From Candidatus Poseidoniaceae archaeon (GTDB lineage: Archaea; Thermoplasmatota; Poseidoniia; Poseidoniales; Poseidoniaceae), in NCBI GenBank assembly GCA_022425585.1, contig JAKMFF010000265.1:1-6026 (forward strand): a stretch of DNA of 6,026 nucleotides, read 5' to 3'. A program made the position numbers and the translations under genes. The stretch's first letter is position 1. Each line of letters begins with the position of its first letter. Positions 1 to 5,673 of the stretch are shown here, one piece after another. The notes under the pieces are model-generated. The model was not told the DNA's origin. It searched no databases and saw only the letters and a program-made list of their open reading frames with translations.

Positions 1-1199
1 GTATGGCCGCTAATTTACTTCTAACAGAATCAGGGCCAAGAAATTTAGTTAGTGGTACTGATGATAGTGCTGAAATGGGTTGCCAAATTAGTCAATGGAA
101 TAATGCTCTAAAAGAAATTAAATCACACTTAGCAGGTGGGACTTTGAGAACTTTAGTGGAGCGCCAATCATTAAACAGTCCAAAACTTGTAGAACATCTA
201 CGTCACCACGACAAATTGAGTTTGACCAATGCTGATCTGGGAATCTCTCATGTGGACTCTAACACAATATTGCATTGTAATTCTCCCATTTCTTTAGAAA
301 ATCCAATTATCACCAAGTGGGTCGATTACATGACTAATGATTATGTTGCGCCAAATGGTATTGATAATGTACTAATTCTATTGCCGTGTTCAGCAAAGAA
401 GCCCTATAGAATGTCTAAATCTCATCGTAAATTTATGGATGCGATTGGAATAAGTTGTTACCATGAGGTAATGGTTACCTCGCCTCTTGGACTTGTTCCT
501 AGGGATTTAGAAGAGGTCTGGCCTGCGTCTCATTATGACATTCCAGTGACTGGAGATTGGAGTCTTGACGAATTTGCAAGATCAGAAGCAATGGTCAAAG
601 CCTTATTGTCCCGACATAATTATCATACTGTAATCAATCACTCATCAATGAGTTTCCAGGTGGATGGAATCAAGTATATTGAGACCAGGAACGGTTTGCC
701 GGCTACTTCTAGAGACGCTCTTGACAATTTACGCCAAGCAGTGGCCAAGCTAAATCAAGATTTATCCCCCCGAAATCGCCGTCACCATCGTATATTGGTC
801 GACAACTTTCAGAGTGTGGCAAGATATAAAATGAATAATGATCGTTGGCTAGAGGGCGTTAAAATACGTGGGAAGCCACCTTATTGGAAGATTGAATTAG
901 ATGGCAAACAAATAGCGCAATGGTCTAATGACCGCAGAGGCTTTTCCCTTTCCAAATCATCAGTCAAACTCATTGCTGAGAATTCGTCTCTGAAAACTGC
1001 GATAATTAAACCATCGATAAAGTGGAAAGGAGATGTCTTTGCCTCAATAGTGGAATCTTTTGATGAGGGAATTAACTCAGGTGATGATGTTCTAATACTG
1101 CAAAATAATCAGCCGATTGGATTGGCAAGGGCGACTGCTTCTGGCTGGGAATGGGATAAAATCCCTGGTATTGTCGCTAAAGGCCATCAAAGAATCTAG
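1..1199 (+). CDS. arcS: Archaeosine synthase ArcS (TgtA2), C-terminal part; 5' end outside window
   Basis: ArcS acts on tRNA position 15 in archaeosine biosynthesis. It modifies the preQ0 base that TgtA has already inserted. In several archaea it adds lysine, and a radical-SAM partner (RaSEA) then converts the adduct to archaeosine. Residue numbers count from the ATG at base 3. Residues 128-141 read PCSAKKPYRMSKSH, an exact match to the ArcS-specific pattern PCx3KPYx2Sx2H. A second conserved block, SPLGLVPRDLE then PASHYDIPVTG, lies at 160-184. Residues 33-70 resemble the last helices of the TGT-like domain (GTLRTLVE, then VEHLRHHD). Residues 288-330 look like the C2-type domain and about 340-398 like the RNA-binding PUA domain. 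The frame is open to the left edge and most of the TGT-like N-terminal domain is absent, so the ATG at base 3 is probably internal to a longer gene. The stop is TAG at 1197-1199. Family assignment is strong; the partial status is inferred from family length. Confidence 0.9.
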   Translation, partial: MAANLLLTESGPRNLVSGTDDSAEMGCQISQWNNALKEIKSHLAGGTLRTLVERQSLNSPKLVEHLRHHDKLSLTNADLGISHVDSNTILHCNSPISLENPIITKWVDYMTNDYVAPNGIDNVLILLPCSAKKPYRMSKSHRKFMDAIGISCYHEVMVTSPLGLVPRDLEEVWPASHYDIPVTGDWSLDEFARSEAMVKALLSRHNYHTVINHSSMSFQVDGIKYIETRNGLPATSRDALDNLRQAVAKLNQDLSPRNRRHHRILVDNFQSVARYKMNNDRWLEGVKIRGKPPYWKIELDGKQIAQWSNDRRGFSLSKSSVKLIAENSSLKTAIIKPSIKWKGDVFASIVESFDEGINSGDDVLILQNNQPIGLARATASGWEWDKIPGIVAKGHQRI

Positions 1200-1275
1200 T
1201 CTTGGTGAGTGGTATGTCACCATGCGGAGTGGTTAATAATGAGAGGCAAGTCGGCAGATTGCTTGAGTGGTTAAC
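1200..1275 (+). promoter_or_regulatory. Structured leader upstream of the S15 gene (repeats, two small stems, mini-ORF)
   Basis: This 76-nt gap holds three copies of GAGTGGT (1207-1213, 1227-1233, 1265-1271); the last two extend to GAGTGGTTAA. Two short stems are possible: TGGTGA/TCACCA (1203-1208 with 1217-1222, 8-nt loop) and AGGCAA/TTGCTT with one G-U pair (1244-1249 with 1259-1264, 9-nt loop). GGAGTGGT at 1226-1233 resembles a Shine-Dalgarno site for an 11-codon ORF (1239-1274, MRGKSADCLSG) whose TAA ends one base before the S15 ATG. The sequence TTAATAAT (1233-1240) could instead be a weak TATA box, which would leave the S15 transcript with a very short leader. These readings compete, and the sequence alone does not choose between them. 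I see no tRNA here. Confidence 0.3.
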
Positions 1276-1734
1276 ATGGCACGTATGTACAAGTCTAGAA
1301 AAGGCCAAAGTGGTTCATCGAAACCCCACGTTACTGCAGCTCCAGAGTGGTCTAATACCAACGTTGATGAAGTTACCAAACTAGTTGTTGACCTCGGAAA
1401 AGCCGGGAACACAACTGCACAAATTGGCACCATCCTGCGTGACCAACATGCGGTTCCCAATGTCAAACTGGTCACCGGTAAGAGAATTGGTGCTATTCTA
1501 TCAGAAAATGATATTGGCGGCACATACCCGGAAGACATGATGAATCTCATGCGTCAAGCGGCTAGAATCATTGAACATCTAGGCAGTGGTAATCACAAAG
1601 ACATTCACAACAAGCGTTCGCTTGAGATAACTGAATCAAAGATTAGGCGATTGGCTAATTACTACATTTCGGAAGGCAAACTGCCGAAAGATTGGCGTTA
1701 CAAGAGAGACGAACTCAGACTAATGGTCGAGTAA
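1276..1734 (+). CDS. rps15: Small ribosomal subunit protein uS15, archaeal type
   Basis: The product is an RNA-binding protein of the 30S subunit; S15 binds the 16S rRNA central domain during assembly. It has 152 residues, typical of archaeal/eukaryotic uS15, which carries an extra N-terminal domain missing from the ~89-residue bacterial protein. The N-terminus MARMYKSRKGQSGSSKP matches the usual basic archaeal start. The N-terminal domain spans about 1-75 and the S15 core about 82-150, including the signature region HKDIHNKRSLEITESKIRRL (107-126) and then YYISEGKLPKDW (129-140). I chose ATG 1276 over the in-frame GTG at 1267 because family members begin with MARM. A GAGTGGT element ends 4 nt upstream and may act as a weak ribosome-binding site. 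It lies 76 nt after arcS and 50 nt before the RecJ-like gene on the same strand, a neighbourhood often seen around archaeal rps15. Confidence 0.96.
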   Translation: MARMYKSRKGQSGSSKPHVTAAPEWSNTNVDEVTKLVVDLGKAGNTTAQIGTILRDQHAVPNVKLVTGKRIGAILSENDIGGTYPEDMMNLMRQAARIIEHLGSGNHKDIHNKRSLEITESKIRRLANYYISEGKLPKDWRYKRDELRLMVE

Positions 1735-1784
1735 GTTTATCGAGAGATTGAATAACAACTGGCCTCATAGGTTAACTGATAGCG

Positions 1785-2684
1785 ATGAATGATATTTTAG
1801 AAACAAACTTGTTTCGTGATGTCAAAAATAGAATTACTTTGTTAGTTGATAAAATAAAATCTGCTAATAGTGTTGCCATATTTGCTACAGCAGATTTTGA
1901 AAGCATTCTTTCTCTTGCATACTTGGAATCTGCAATGATCGATGCTAATGTGCCTTACAGCAGAAAAATTCTACAATCCAAAATACATCAACCAAAAGGT
2001 GATGAATACGATTACCAATCAAAAGCTGATTTAATAATTAGCATTGAGCATTATGAAGAAACTTGGCAATCCGAAGAAATTGATGAATCACTTAGAATGC
2101 GTATTGTCCCATTAGCAATTTCAGTAAATCACCCAAACTCTGATAAAGCCCACAATGGAGCTCTTGATGTAGTTATTCAGTGCGCTGCAATCGCCTCTGA
2201 GATATGCCCTAATGGAGCAAGAGTCAGAAGGTTAAGGTCATTATCTGGCGTTGGTCATTGGCTTCGGGAGTCATTAGACAATTCTTATGACCCCGTCTAT
2301 ACCAAAATTAGAGATATCTTACAAGATGAGGGATCAATTCGTTTGTTGCCTTTACCTGAAATAACTGACCCAGATATCGGCATGTTACCAAATATGTCCG
2401 CTTCAATGCTGAAAAGACTGGCCAAGAAATGGTCAAAAATGGCCTATGAACAACGTCAACAGGCGCTTAGTGAACTAGCTTTGCCTTGCCTTTCTAATGA
2501 CAATCTATCAACTCCAAGACTTGAAGAATTAATCTGGTATAGGATTGTTACTGGCAATGAGCAACAAGATTTGCACTCACAAATTTACACCACCCAAGCA
2601 GCATGGCCAGAAGAAAATGCAGAAGGCAAAGTATTCGCAGCTAACCTCCTGAAGCAATTAATTACCTCCGGTCAGTTAATGTAA
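1785..2684 (+). CDS. RecJ/Cdc45-like DHH-superfamily relative, apparently degenerate active site
   Basis: This 299-residue protein has no signal peptide or membrane segment. It lies directly after rps15, where many archaea encode a DHH-family RecJ-like protein (the GINS-associated nuclease/Cdc45 group). Residues 29-65 have the expected first-strand/helix pattern: a hydrophobic strand (SVAIFAT), a turn, then SLAYLESAMIDANVPYSRKI. The turn reads ATADFES (34-40), where active members have a metal-binding H-x-D-x-D-G-type motif. The next strand pair, ADLIISIEHYEETW (81-94) and RIVPLAISVNHPNSD (106-120), resembles the strands carrying the second Asp and the DHH triad, but the DHH itself is gone (SVNHP). 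Residues 120-300 are mostly helical with no motif I recognise. My inference is a non-catalytic RecJ/Cdc45 relative that could serve as a scaffold in the GINS-MCM replication complex, as catalytically dead archaeal homologues do. It may instead be an unrelated alpha/beta protein. The start is ATG 1785; a second ATG at 1789 is out of frame. Confidence 0.5.
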   Translation: MNDILETNLFRDVKNRITLLVDKIKSANSVAIFATADFESILSLAYLESAMIDANVPYSRKILQSKIHQPKGDEYDYQSKADLIISIEHYEETWQSEEIDESLRMRIVPLAISVNHPNSDKAHNGALDVVIQCAAIASEICPNGARVRRLRSLSGVGHWLRESLDNSYDPVYTKIRDILQDEGSIRLLPLPEITDPDIGMLPNMSASMLKRLAKKWSKMAYEQRQQALSELALPCLSNDNLSTPRLEELIWYRIVTGNEQQDLHSQIYTTQAAWPEENAEGKVFAANLLKQLITSGQLM

Positions 2685-2727
2685 CATTTGTCGATGAATT
2701 GAAACCATATGGCTGTGTGGGTAGGTC

Positions 2728-3078
2728 ATGGCAATAGAGAGATTACTTACTGGAAGTATCAAAGACCAAATCAAGGAACTACTTTCTACCGAAGATTTAG
2801 TTATTGAGGCATTTAGGGACCTTGTCAAAGATGAATTAAAGACTCATATCCGCAATAAAGTCGATGCGGATCCAGAATTGAAAAGTGAAATAAAAGATGC
2901 TGTGTCTTATTATTTCCAATCTAAAGCCCGCTCTATTTATGCGGAACTTAAGGCTACAAGAGCCGCTACAAGACTTGGTCTTAGGTTACTGCCTGACGAT
3001 TTACAGGGTGAAGTTGGTGAAGCCTTGGTCTCATTATTTGAAAAAGAACTTGGTGCTCTGCTAGAAAAAGCCCTTTGA
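2728..3078 (+). CDS. Small helical protein of unknown function downstream of the RecJ-like gene
   Basis: I do not recognise a characterised family. The 116-residue product is rich in Glu, Lys, Leu and Ala, has no Cys or Trp, and shows no signal peptide or transmembrane segment, so it is probably a cytosolic all-alpha protein. Helices are suggested at about 11-45, 50-82 and 92-115. The middle part has the pattern EIKDAVSYYFQSKARSIYAE (54-73) followed by KATRAATRLGLRLLP (75-89), and the tail ends EKELGALLEKAL. The start ATG is preceded by GGGTAGGT (2719-2726), a reasonable Shine-Dalgarno-like stretch that supports 2728 as the start. It lies 43 nt after the RecJ-like gene on the same strand and may be co-transcribed with it. 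In many archaea the genes near this point encode Pcc1 of the KEOPS complex and ribosomal protein S3Ae; this protein resembles neither. A role beside its neighbours is conceivable but not shown. Confidence 0.75.
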   Translation: MAIERLLTGSIKDQIKELLSTEDLVIEAFRDLVKDELKTHIRNKVDADPELKSEIKDAVSYYFQSKARSIYAELKATRAATRLGLRLLPDDLQGEVGEALVSLFEKELGALLEKAL

Positions 3079-3105
3079 CGGAAGATATCTAAACTGCATG
3101 TAATA

Positions 3106-3142
3106 CTCATAATTTGCTTCATGTAGTAGAGTAAATTATGAG
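3106..3142. repeat. 13-bp inverted repeat between the small helical gene and the exported-protein gene
   Basis: The arms are CTCATAATTTGCT (3106-3118) and AGTAAATTATGAG (3130-3142), separated by 11 nt. Ten outer base pairs are perfect; inside them there is one G-T mismatch (a G-U wobble in RNA) and then two more pairs. The right arm ends 6 nt before the ATG at 3149. It could be an operator for a dimeric regulator overlapping the promoter, or an RNA hairpin ending the upstream transcript or covering the downstream start. The left arm contains CATAATTT (3109-3116), 33-40 nt before the ATG, which is near where a TATA box would sit for a nearly leaderless transcript. There is no long T-run after the right arm, which argues against a simple terminator. 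The repeat is seen directly; the role is inferred. Confidence 0.55.
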
Positions 3143-3148
3143 CCATGA

Positions 3149-5218
3149 ATGATTGGCGGTAACGTGGTGAGAGGTTTGTCGACAAGAATAGTTCAATTAA
3201 CCCTGGTCTTATTGATGATTTCTTTGCCATTTTCATCACAACTTTCTGGTGTAGTCGAAGCAGAATCAGTGGTGGTATGTTGTGATGATTCTCATGATGT
3301 AGATTTGTACCTAATTGGTGGTTCAAGTGGTACACTTACGCCTTTTGCTCAATTATTAGAAGACGAAGCAAGTAATGCATTGATTACCAACTCGATAACA
3401 TCCCAAGAAGAGGTAGGTGTTTGGAGCATGGGTAAAGTTTGGCCAGGTTCAATACCCGAATCAAATTGGAATTTGGTCATGAATTACCGGGTAACTGACG
3501 CAGGTGGCGCCCAAATTAACGCTACTGCAACAATCAAGATTGGCTCACAAACGTTCTCGGATTCAACAAATATTGATTCATCTGTACTGACACAAGGTGA
3601 GGGAACAATAGAGTTTTCAATACCGGTTGATGAAATGTCAGTGTCCTCGTCTAGTGAAATAGAATTGGTTCTTAGCGCACGTTCAGTAATTTTTAGCGTT
3701 CCAGGTGGTAATGCAGAATTAGAATTTCTATGGGGTTCAACAGATTTTGAATCAAAGATAACAGCAGATATACCTTTGATGGAATTGTCCATAGATGAGC
3801 CGGAAATTGAAGGCAGTGATGCCTATATTTCGGTAATTATTGATTCGCCATTTGGTCTTGATGCTCTTGCATATTCTGAATCTATTGAATTATTGGTAGA
3901 CAATCAAGAAGTGCCTGGAGAGCCCATTAAAACGCAGAGTGGTGATTCGATTGTAGTTACTTGGACATGGACTGAAGCGTCAGGTGGCGAACAGTCAATA
4001 CAGGTCAGTGTAAGACTAAATTTTCAAGATGGAGGTCCATTGATTGAGGGCTCAGCACAGTTCACAATTGAAACCTCAGACACCGGCGGAGGTACAGGGA
4101 CATTCTACCCTGATAATGAACCACTGCGAACCGGAGGAAGCGGAAGCCCACTAAGCATTACCCAAATTGTTGACCTTGCTAGTGATGATGGTAATTTGAA
4201 ATTATCAAGGACTACTACTTTGGAAATTAATGGTGAAATGGCTTACTGGATGAGATGGGGAATGGATCACATCGGAGATAACGATCTACCAACTAATTCA
4301 GTGTTTTATGGCTGGAGTCCTGGGGGCGTAGCTGATGAAGACCGGGAAAGTCGTAGTATTGAAAATGTTGAATTAGAGCAGTTTGAAAGAGAGATGAGTA
4401 AAAGATATCGAACCTATATGTCTGATATAAATGGCATGCAACTTGATAGTTCAGATTTGATTGGCGATTCGACTGATTTTGATACGATTTCAATATCTCT
4501 AGACTTAAAAGGAGAAGATCGAGTTATTTATCACCCCTTGAGTTTGACATTTTCTACACTTCAAACAGTGCAAGATGGAGAGCGATTTGATCTTGTAAGC
4601 AGCTTCACATCTACGCAAAGTGCGCCTCTTTGGCAATCATATACGTTCAAATTAGAGGCCAAGTCGTCAATTACTACCTCCTTTGGAACAGCTGATTTGT
4701 TAGAGACAGACGATCTTTCATTTTCCCATTCTAGGTACCCGTGGGGTGAAGTAATCAAGGTTGAAGGTACATCAATGAGTCTTGATGAAGAATTTTCATT
4801 TTACATCCAACCAAGTAAAGGCTTAATCTCCACACCGATGCCATTAACCATAATCACGTTGATCATAATTTCTTTTGGTCTTATCATCTCCCTTTCAATG
4901 ACTAAGAATAAACATCGCAGGTTCCTAATGTTAGAGTTAGTATTACTACCAATTGTTGCACTAATTTACTTCTTTTCATATCCTGAATTATTTGTGATTG
5001 GCTCTTCGGCAGTAACATCGGGATTATGGTTACTTACTGCGCTAGTCAGCCCCAGAAGGTTGCAATTAAATGAAGTTGATGAGAAGCCAGAAGTCAGGGT
5101 AGATGTGCCGGTTGTTGGTTGCCCAGCATGTGATACAAAAATTCCAGTCACCAGCGATGAGAGGCCATTAAAAATAGCCTGTAGTGGGTGTGGAAAAACC
5201 ATAAAAATAGTTGGTTAA
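3149..5218 (+). CDS. Exported membrane-anchored protein: beta-rich ectodomain, three TM helices, cytosolic zinc ribbon
   Basis: The product has 689 residues and belongs to no family I can name. Residues 1-38 form a signal peptide: basic stretch (RGLSTR), hydrophobic core (IVQLTLVLLMISLPF), cleavage probably after VEA. Residues 39-560 are an acidic, Ser/Thr/Gly-rich ectodomain. About 95-205 and 210-308 look like beta-sandwich (Ig-like) modules; 309-336 is a Gly-rich linker (DTGGGTGTF, TGGSGS); 337-555 is a further beta-rich domain. Three membrane helices follow at about 565-583, 591-610 and 613-633. The loop TKNKHRR after the first and PRR after the third place the C-terminus in the cytoplasm by the positive-inside rule. 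The tail carries C658-x2-C661 and C678-x2-C681, a zinc-ribbon pattern. The only ectodomain cysteines are the adjacent pair C44-C45. I chose ATG 3149 because it gives a complete signal peptide; the ATG at 3145 is out of frame. An envelope or surface role with a cytosolic contact is inferred. Confidence 0.85.
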   Translation: MIGGNVVRGLSTRIVQLTLVLLMISLPFSSQLSGVVEAESVVVCCDDSHDVDLYLIGGSSGTLTPFAQLLEDEASNALITNSITSQEEVGVWSMGKVWPGSIPESNWNLVMNYRVTDAGGAQINATATIKIGSQTFSDSTNIDSSVLTQGEGTIEFSIPVDEMSVSSSSEIELVLSARSVIFSVPGGNAELEFLWGSTDFESKITADIPLMELSIDEPEIEGSDAYISVIIDSPFGLDALAYSESIELLVDNQEVPGEPIKTQSGDSIVVTWTWTEASGGEQSIQVSVRLNFQDGGPLIEGSAQFTIETSDTGGGTGTFYPDNEPLRTGGSGSPLSITQIVDLASDDGNLKLSRTTTLEINGEMAYWMRWGMDHIGDNDLPTNSVFYGWSPGGVADEDRESRSIENVELEQFEREMSKRYRTYMSDINGMQLDSSDLIGDSTDFDTISISLDLKGEDRVIYHPLSLTFSTLQTVQDGERFDLVSSFTSTQSAPLWQSYTFKLEAKSSITTSFGTADLLETDDLSFSHSRYPWGEVIKVEGTSMSLDEEFSFYIQPSKGLISTPMPLTIITLIIISFGLIISLSMTKNKHRRFLMLELVLLPIVALIYFFSYPELFVIGSSAVTSGLWLLTALVSPRRLQLNEVDEKPEVRVDVPVVGCPACDTKIPVTSDERPLKIACSGCGKTIKIVG
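5194..5207 (-). terminator. Possible T-tract terminator for the gltX-CBS transcript
   Basis: Read on the minus strand, two runs of five T (5207-5203 and 5198-5194) lie 12 and 21 nt past the TGA of the CBS gene. Archaeal RNA polymerase commonly terminates at such U-tracts without needing a hairpin. They lie inside the 3' end of the convergent plus-strand gene, where they encode part of its zinc-ribbon tail. For the opposite direction the nearest signals are only T4 runs at 5225-5228 and 5242-5245, so plus-strand termination is less clear. Confidence 0.35.
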
Positions 5219-5638
5219 TCAGAGTTTTAAACTCTTCAAAGATTTTACTAATGACTTACTTTCCATATAATCTGAGGGTGAAAAATAACCACTAAATTCC
5301 CCATTTTCGTCAACTGAAACTACGGCTTGTGGCGTTCTTTCTTTTATCTGTTTTAGCACCTTGGAAAGTGTTTGGTCGTGCTGAATTTCCATAAAATCCA
5401 TTTCCATATAATCACTACATTTGGTATTACTTGGTTCTGCACCTTTGACTATTGCGGTGAGAATCTGTTTGTGGCCAATAACCCCCTTCACCCGTGAATC
5501 GTCATCAAGAATTACTAATATTCCACCTGGTATGGTTAGCAAGCGCTTAGCAGCTTCTTGAAGGCTATCTTCAAGACCTGCGGTGATGTGTTCATCATTT
5601 AAGTCCAAATCGGCAACTGTCTTATCACTACTAGGCAT
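5219..5638 (-). CDS. Stand-alone tandem CBS-domain protein
   Basis: This 139-residue soluble protein consists almost entirely of two CBS modules, which usually pair into a Bateman module binding adenosine nucleotides or related ligands to sense energy or metabolite state. The first spans about 16-65: SLQEAAKRLL helix, GGILVILDDDSRVKGVIGHK strand-turn-strand, then the QILTAI helix. The second spans about 73-128: CSDYMEMDFMEIQHDQTLSKV, then QAVVSVDENGEFSGYFSPSDYM. No catalytic, DNA-binding or membrane domain is attached, so its target must be a partner protein or nucleic acid, and none can be named. It starts 35 nt after the gltX stop on the same strand and is probably co-transcribed with it. 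GGTTAAC lies one base before its ATG with no clear Shine-Dalgarno site. The stop TGA directly abuts the stop of the convergent exported-protein gene. Confidence 0.85.
   Translation of the reverse strand: MPSSDKTVADLDLNDEHITAGLEDSLQEAAKRLLTIPGGILVILDDDSRVKGVIGHKQILTAIVKGAEPSNTKCSDYMEMDFMEIQHDQTLSKVLKQIKERTPQAVVSVDENGEFSGYFSPSDYMESKSLVKSLKSLKL
5221..5235. repeat. 15-base perfect palindrome at the convergent stop codons
   Basis: AGAGTTT (5221-5227), a central T, then AAACTCT (5229-5235) make a perfect inverted repeat within the last codons of the CBS gene, 2 nt past the plus-strand stop. As RNA it could form a 6-bp stem with a 3-nt loop on either strand. It may help terminate one or both convergent transcripts. 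It may also be a chance product of the repeated Lys-Ser-Leu-Lys-Leu coding there. Confidence 0.35.
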
Positions 5639-5673
5639 AGTTAACCTGTATGGCTACTGCATTTTGATAGTTT

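Noticed and set aside
1267..1275. GTG at 1267 as the S15 start, adding Met-Val-Asn
   Set aside because: Archaeal S15 proteins begin MARM, and ATG 1276 gives exactly that.
1200..1275. tRNA-like segment (length 76, GAGTGGTTAA resembling a D-arm)
   Set aside because: I could not pair an acceptor stem, find a T-arm GTTCGA-type sequence or an anticodon stem.
1202..1384. 60-codon plus-strand frame beginning with GTG near the end of arcS
   Set aside because: It overlaps the well-supported S15 gene in another frame and its product resembles nothing; it exists because the leader is free of stops in that frame.
1233..1550. 105-codon minus-strand frame opposite the S15 gene
   Set aside because: The S15 reading on the plus strand is decisive; this frame has no family features.
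3145..3147. ATG at 3145 as the start of the exported protein
   Set aside because: It is out of frame with the 689-residue product; ATG 3149 gives a proper signal peptide.
2937..3335. 132-codon minus-strand frame across the intergenic region
   Set aside because: It is antisense to two plausible genes, spans their boundary and has low-complexity composition with no recognisable domain.
3484..3792. 102-codon minus-strand frame inside the exported-protein gene
   Set aside because: It lies wholly antisense to the ectodomain coding region and its translation shows no domain or signal; a shadow.
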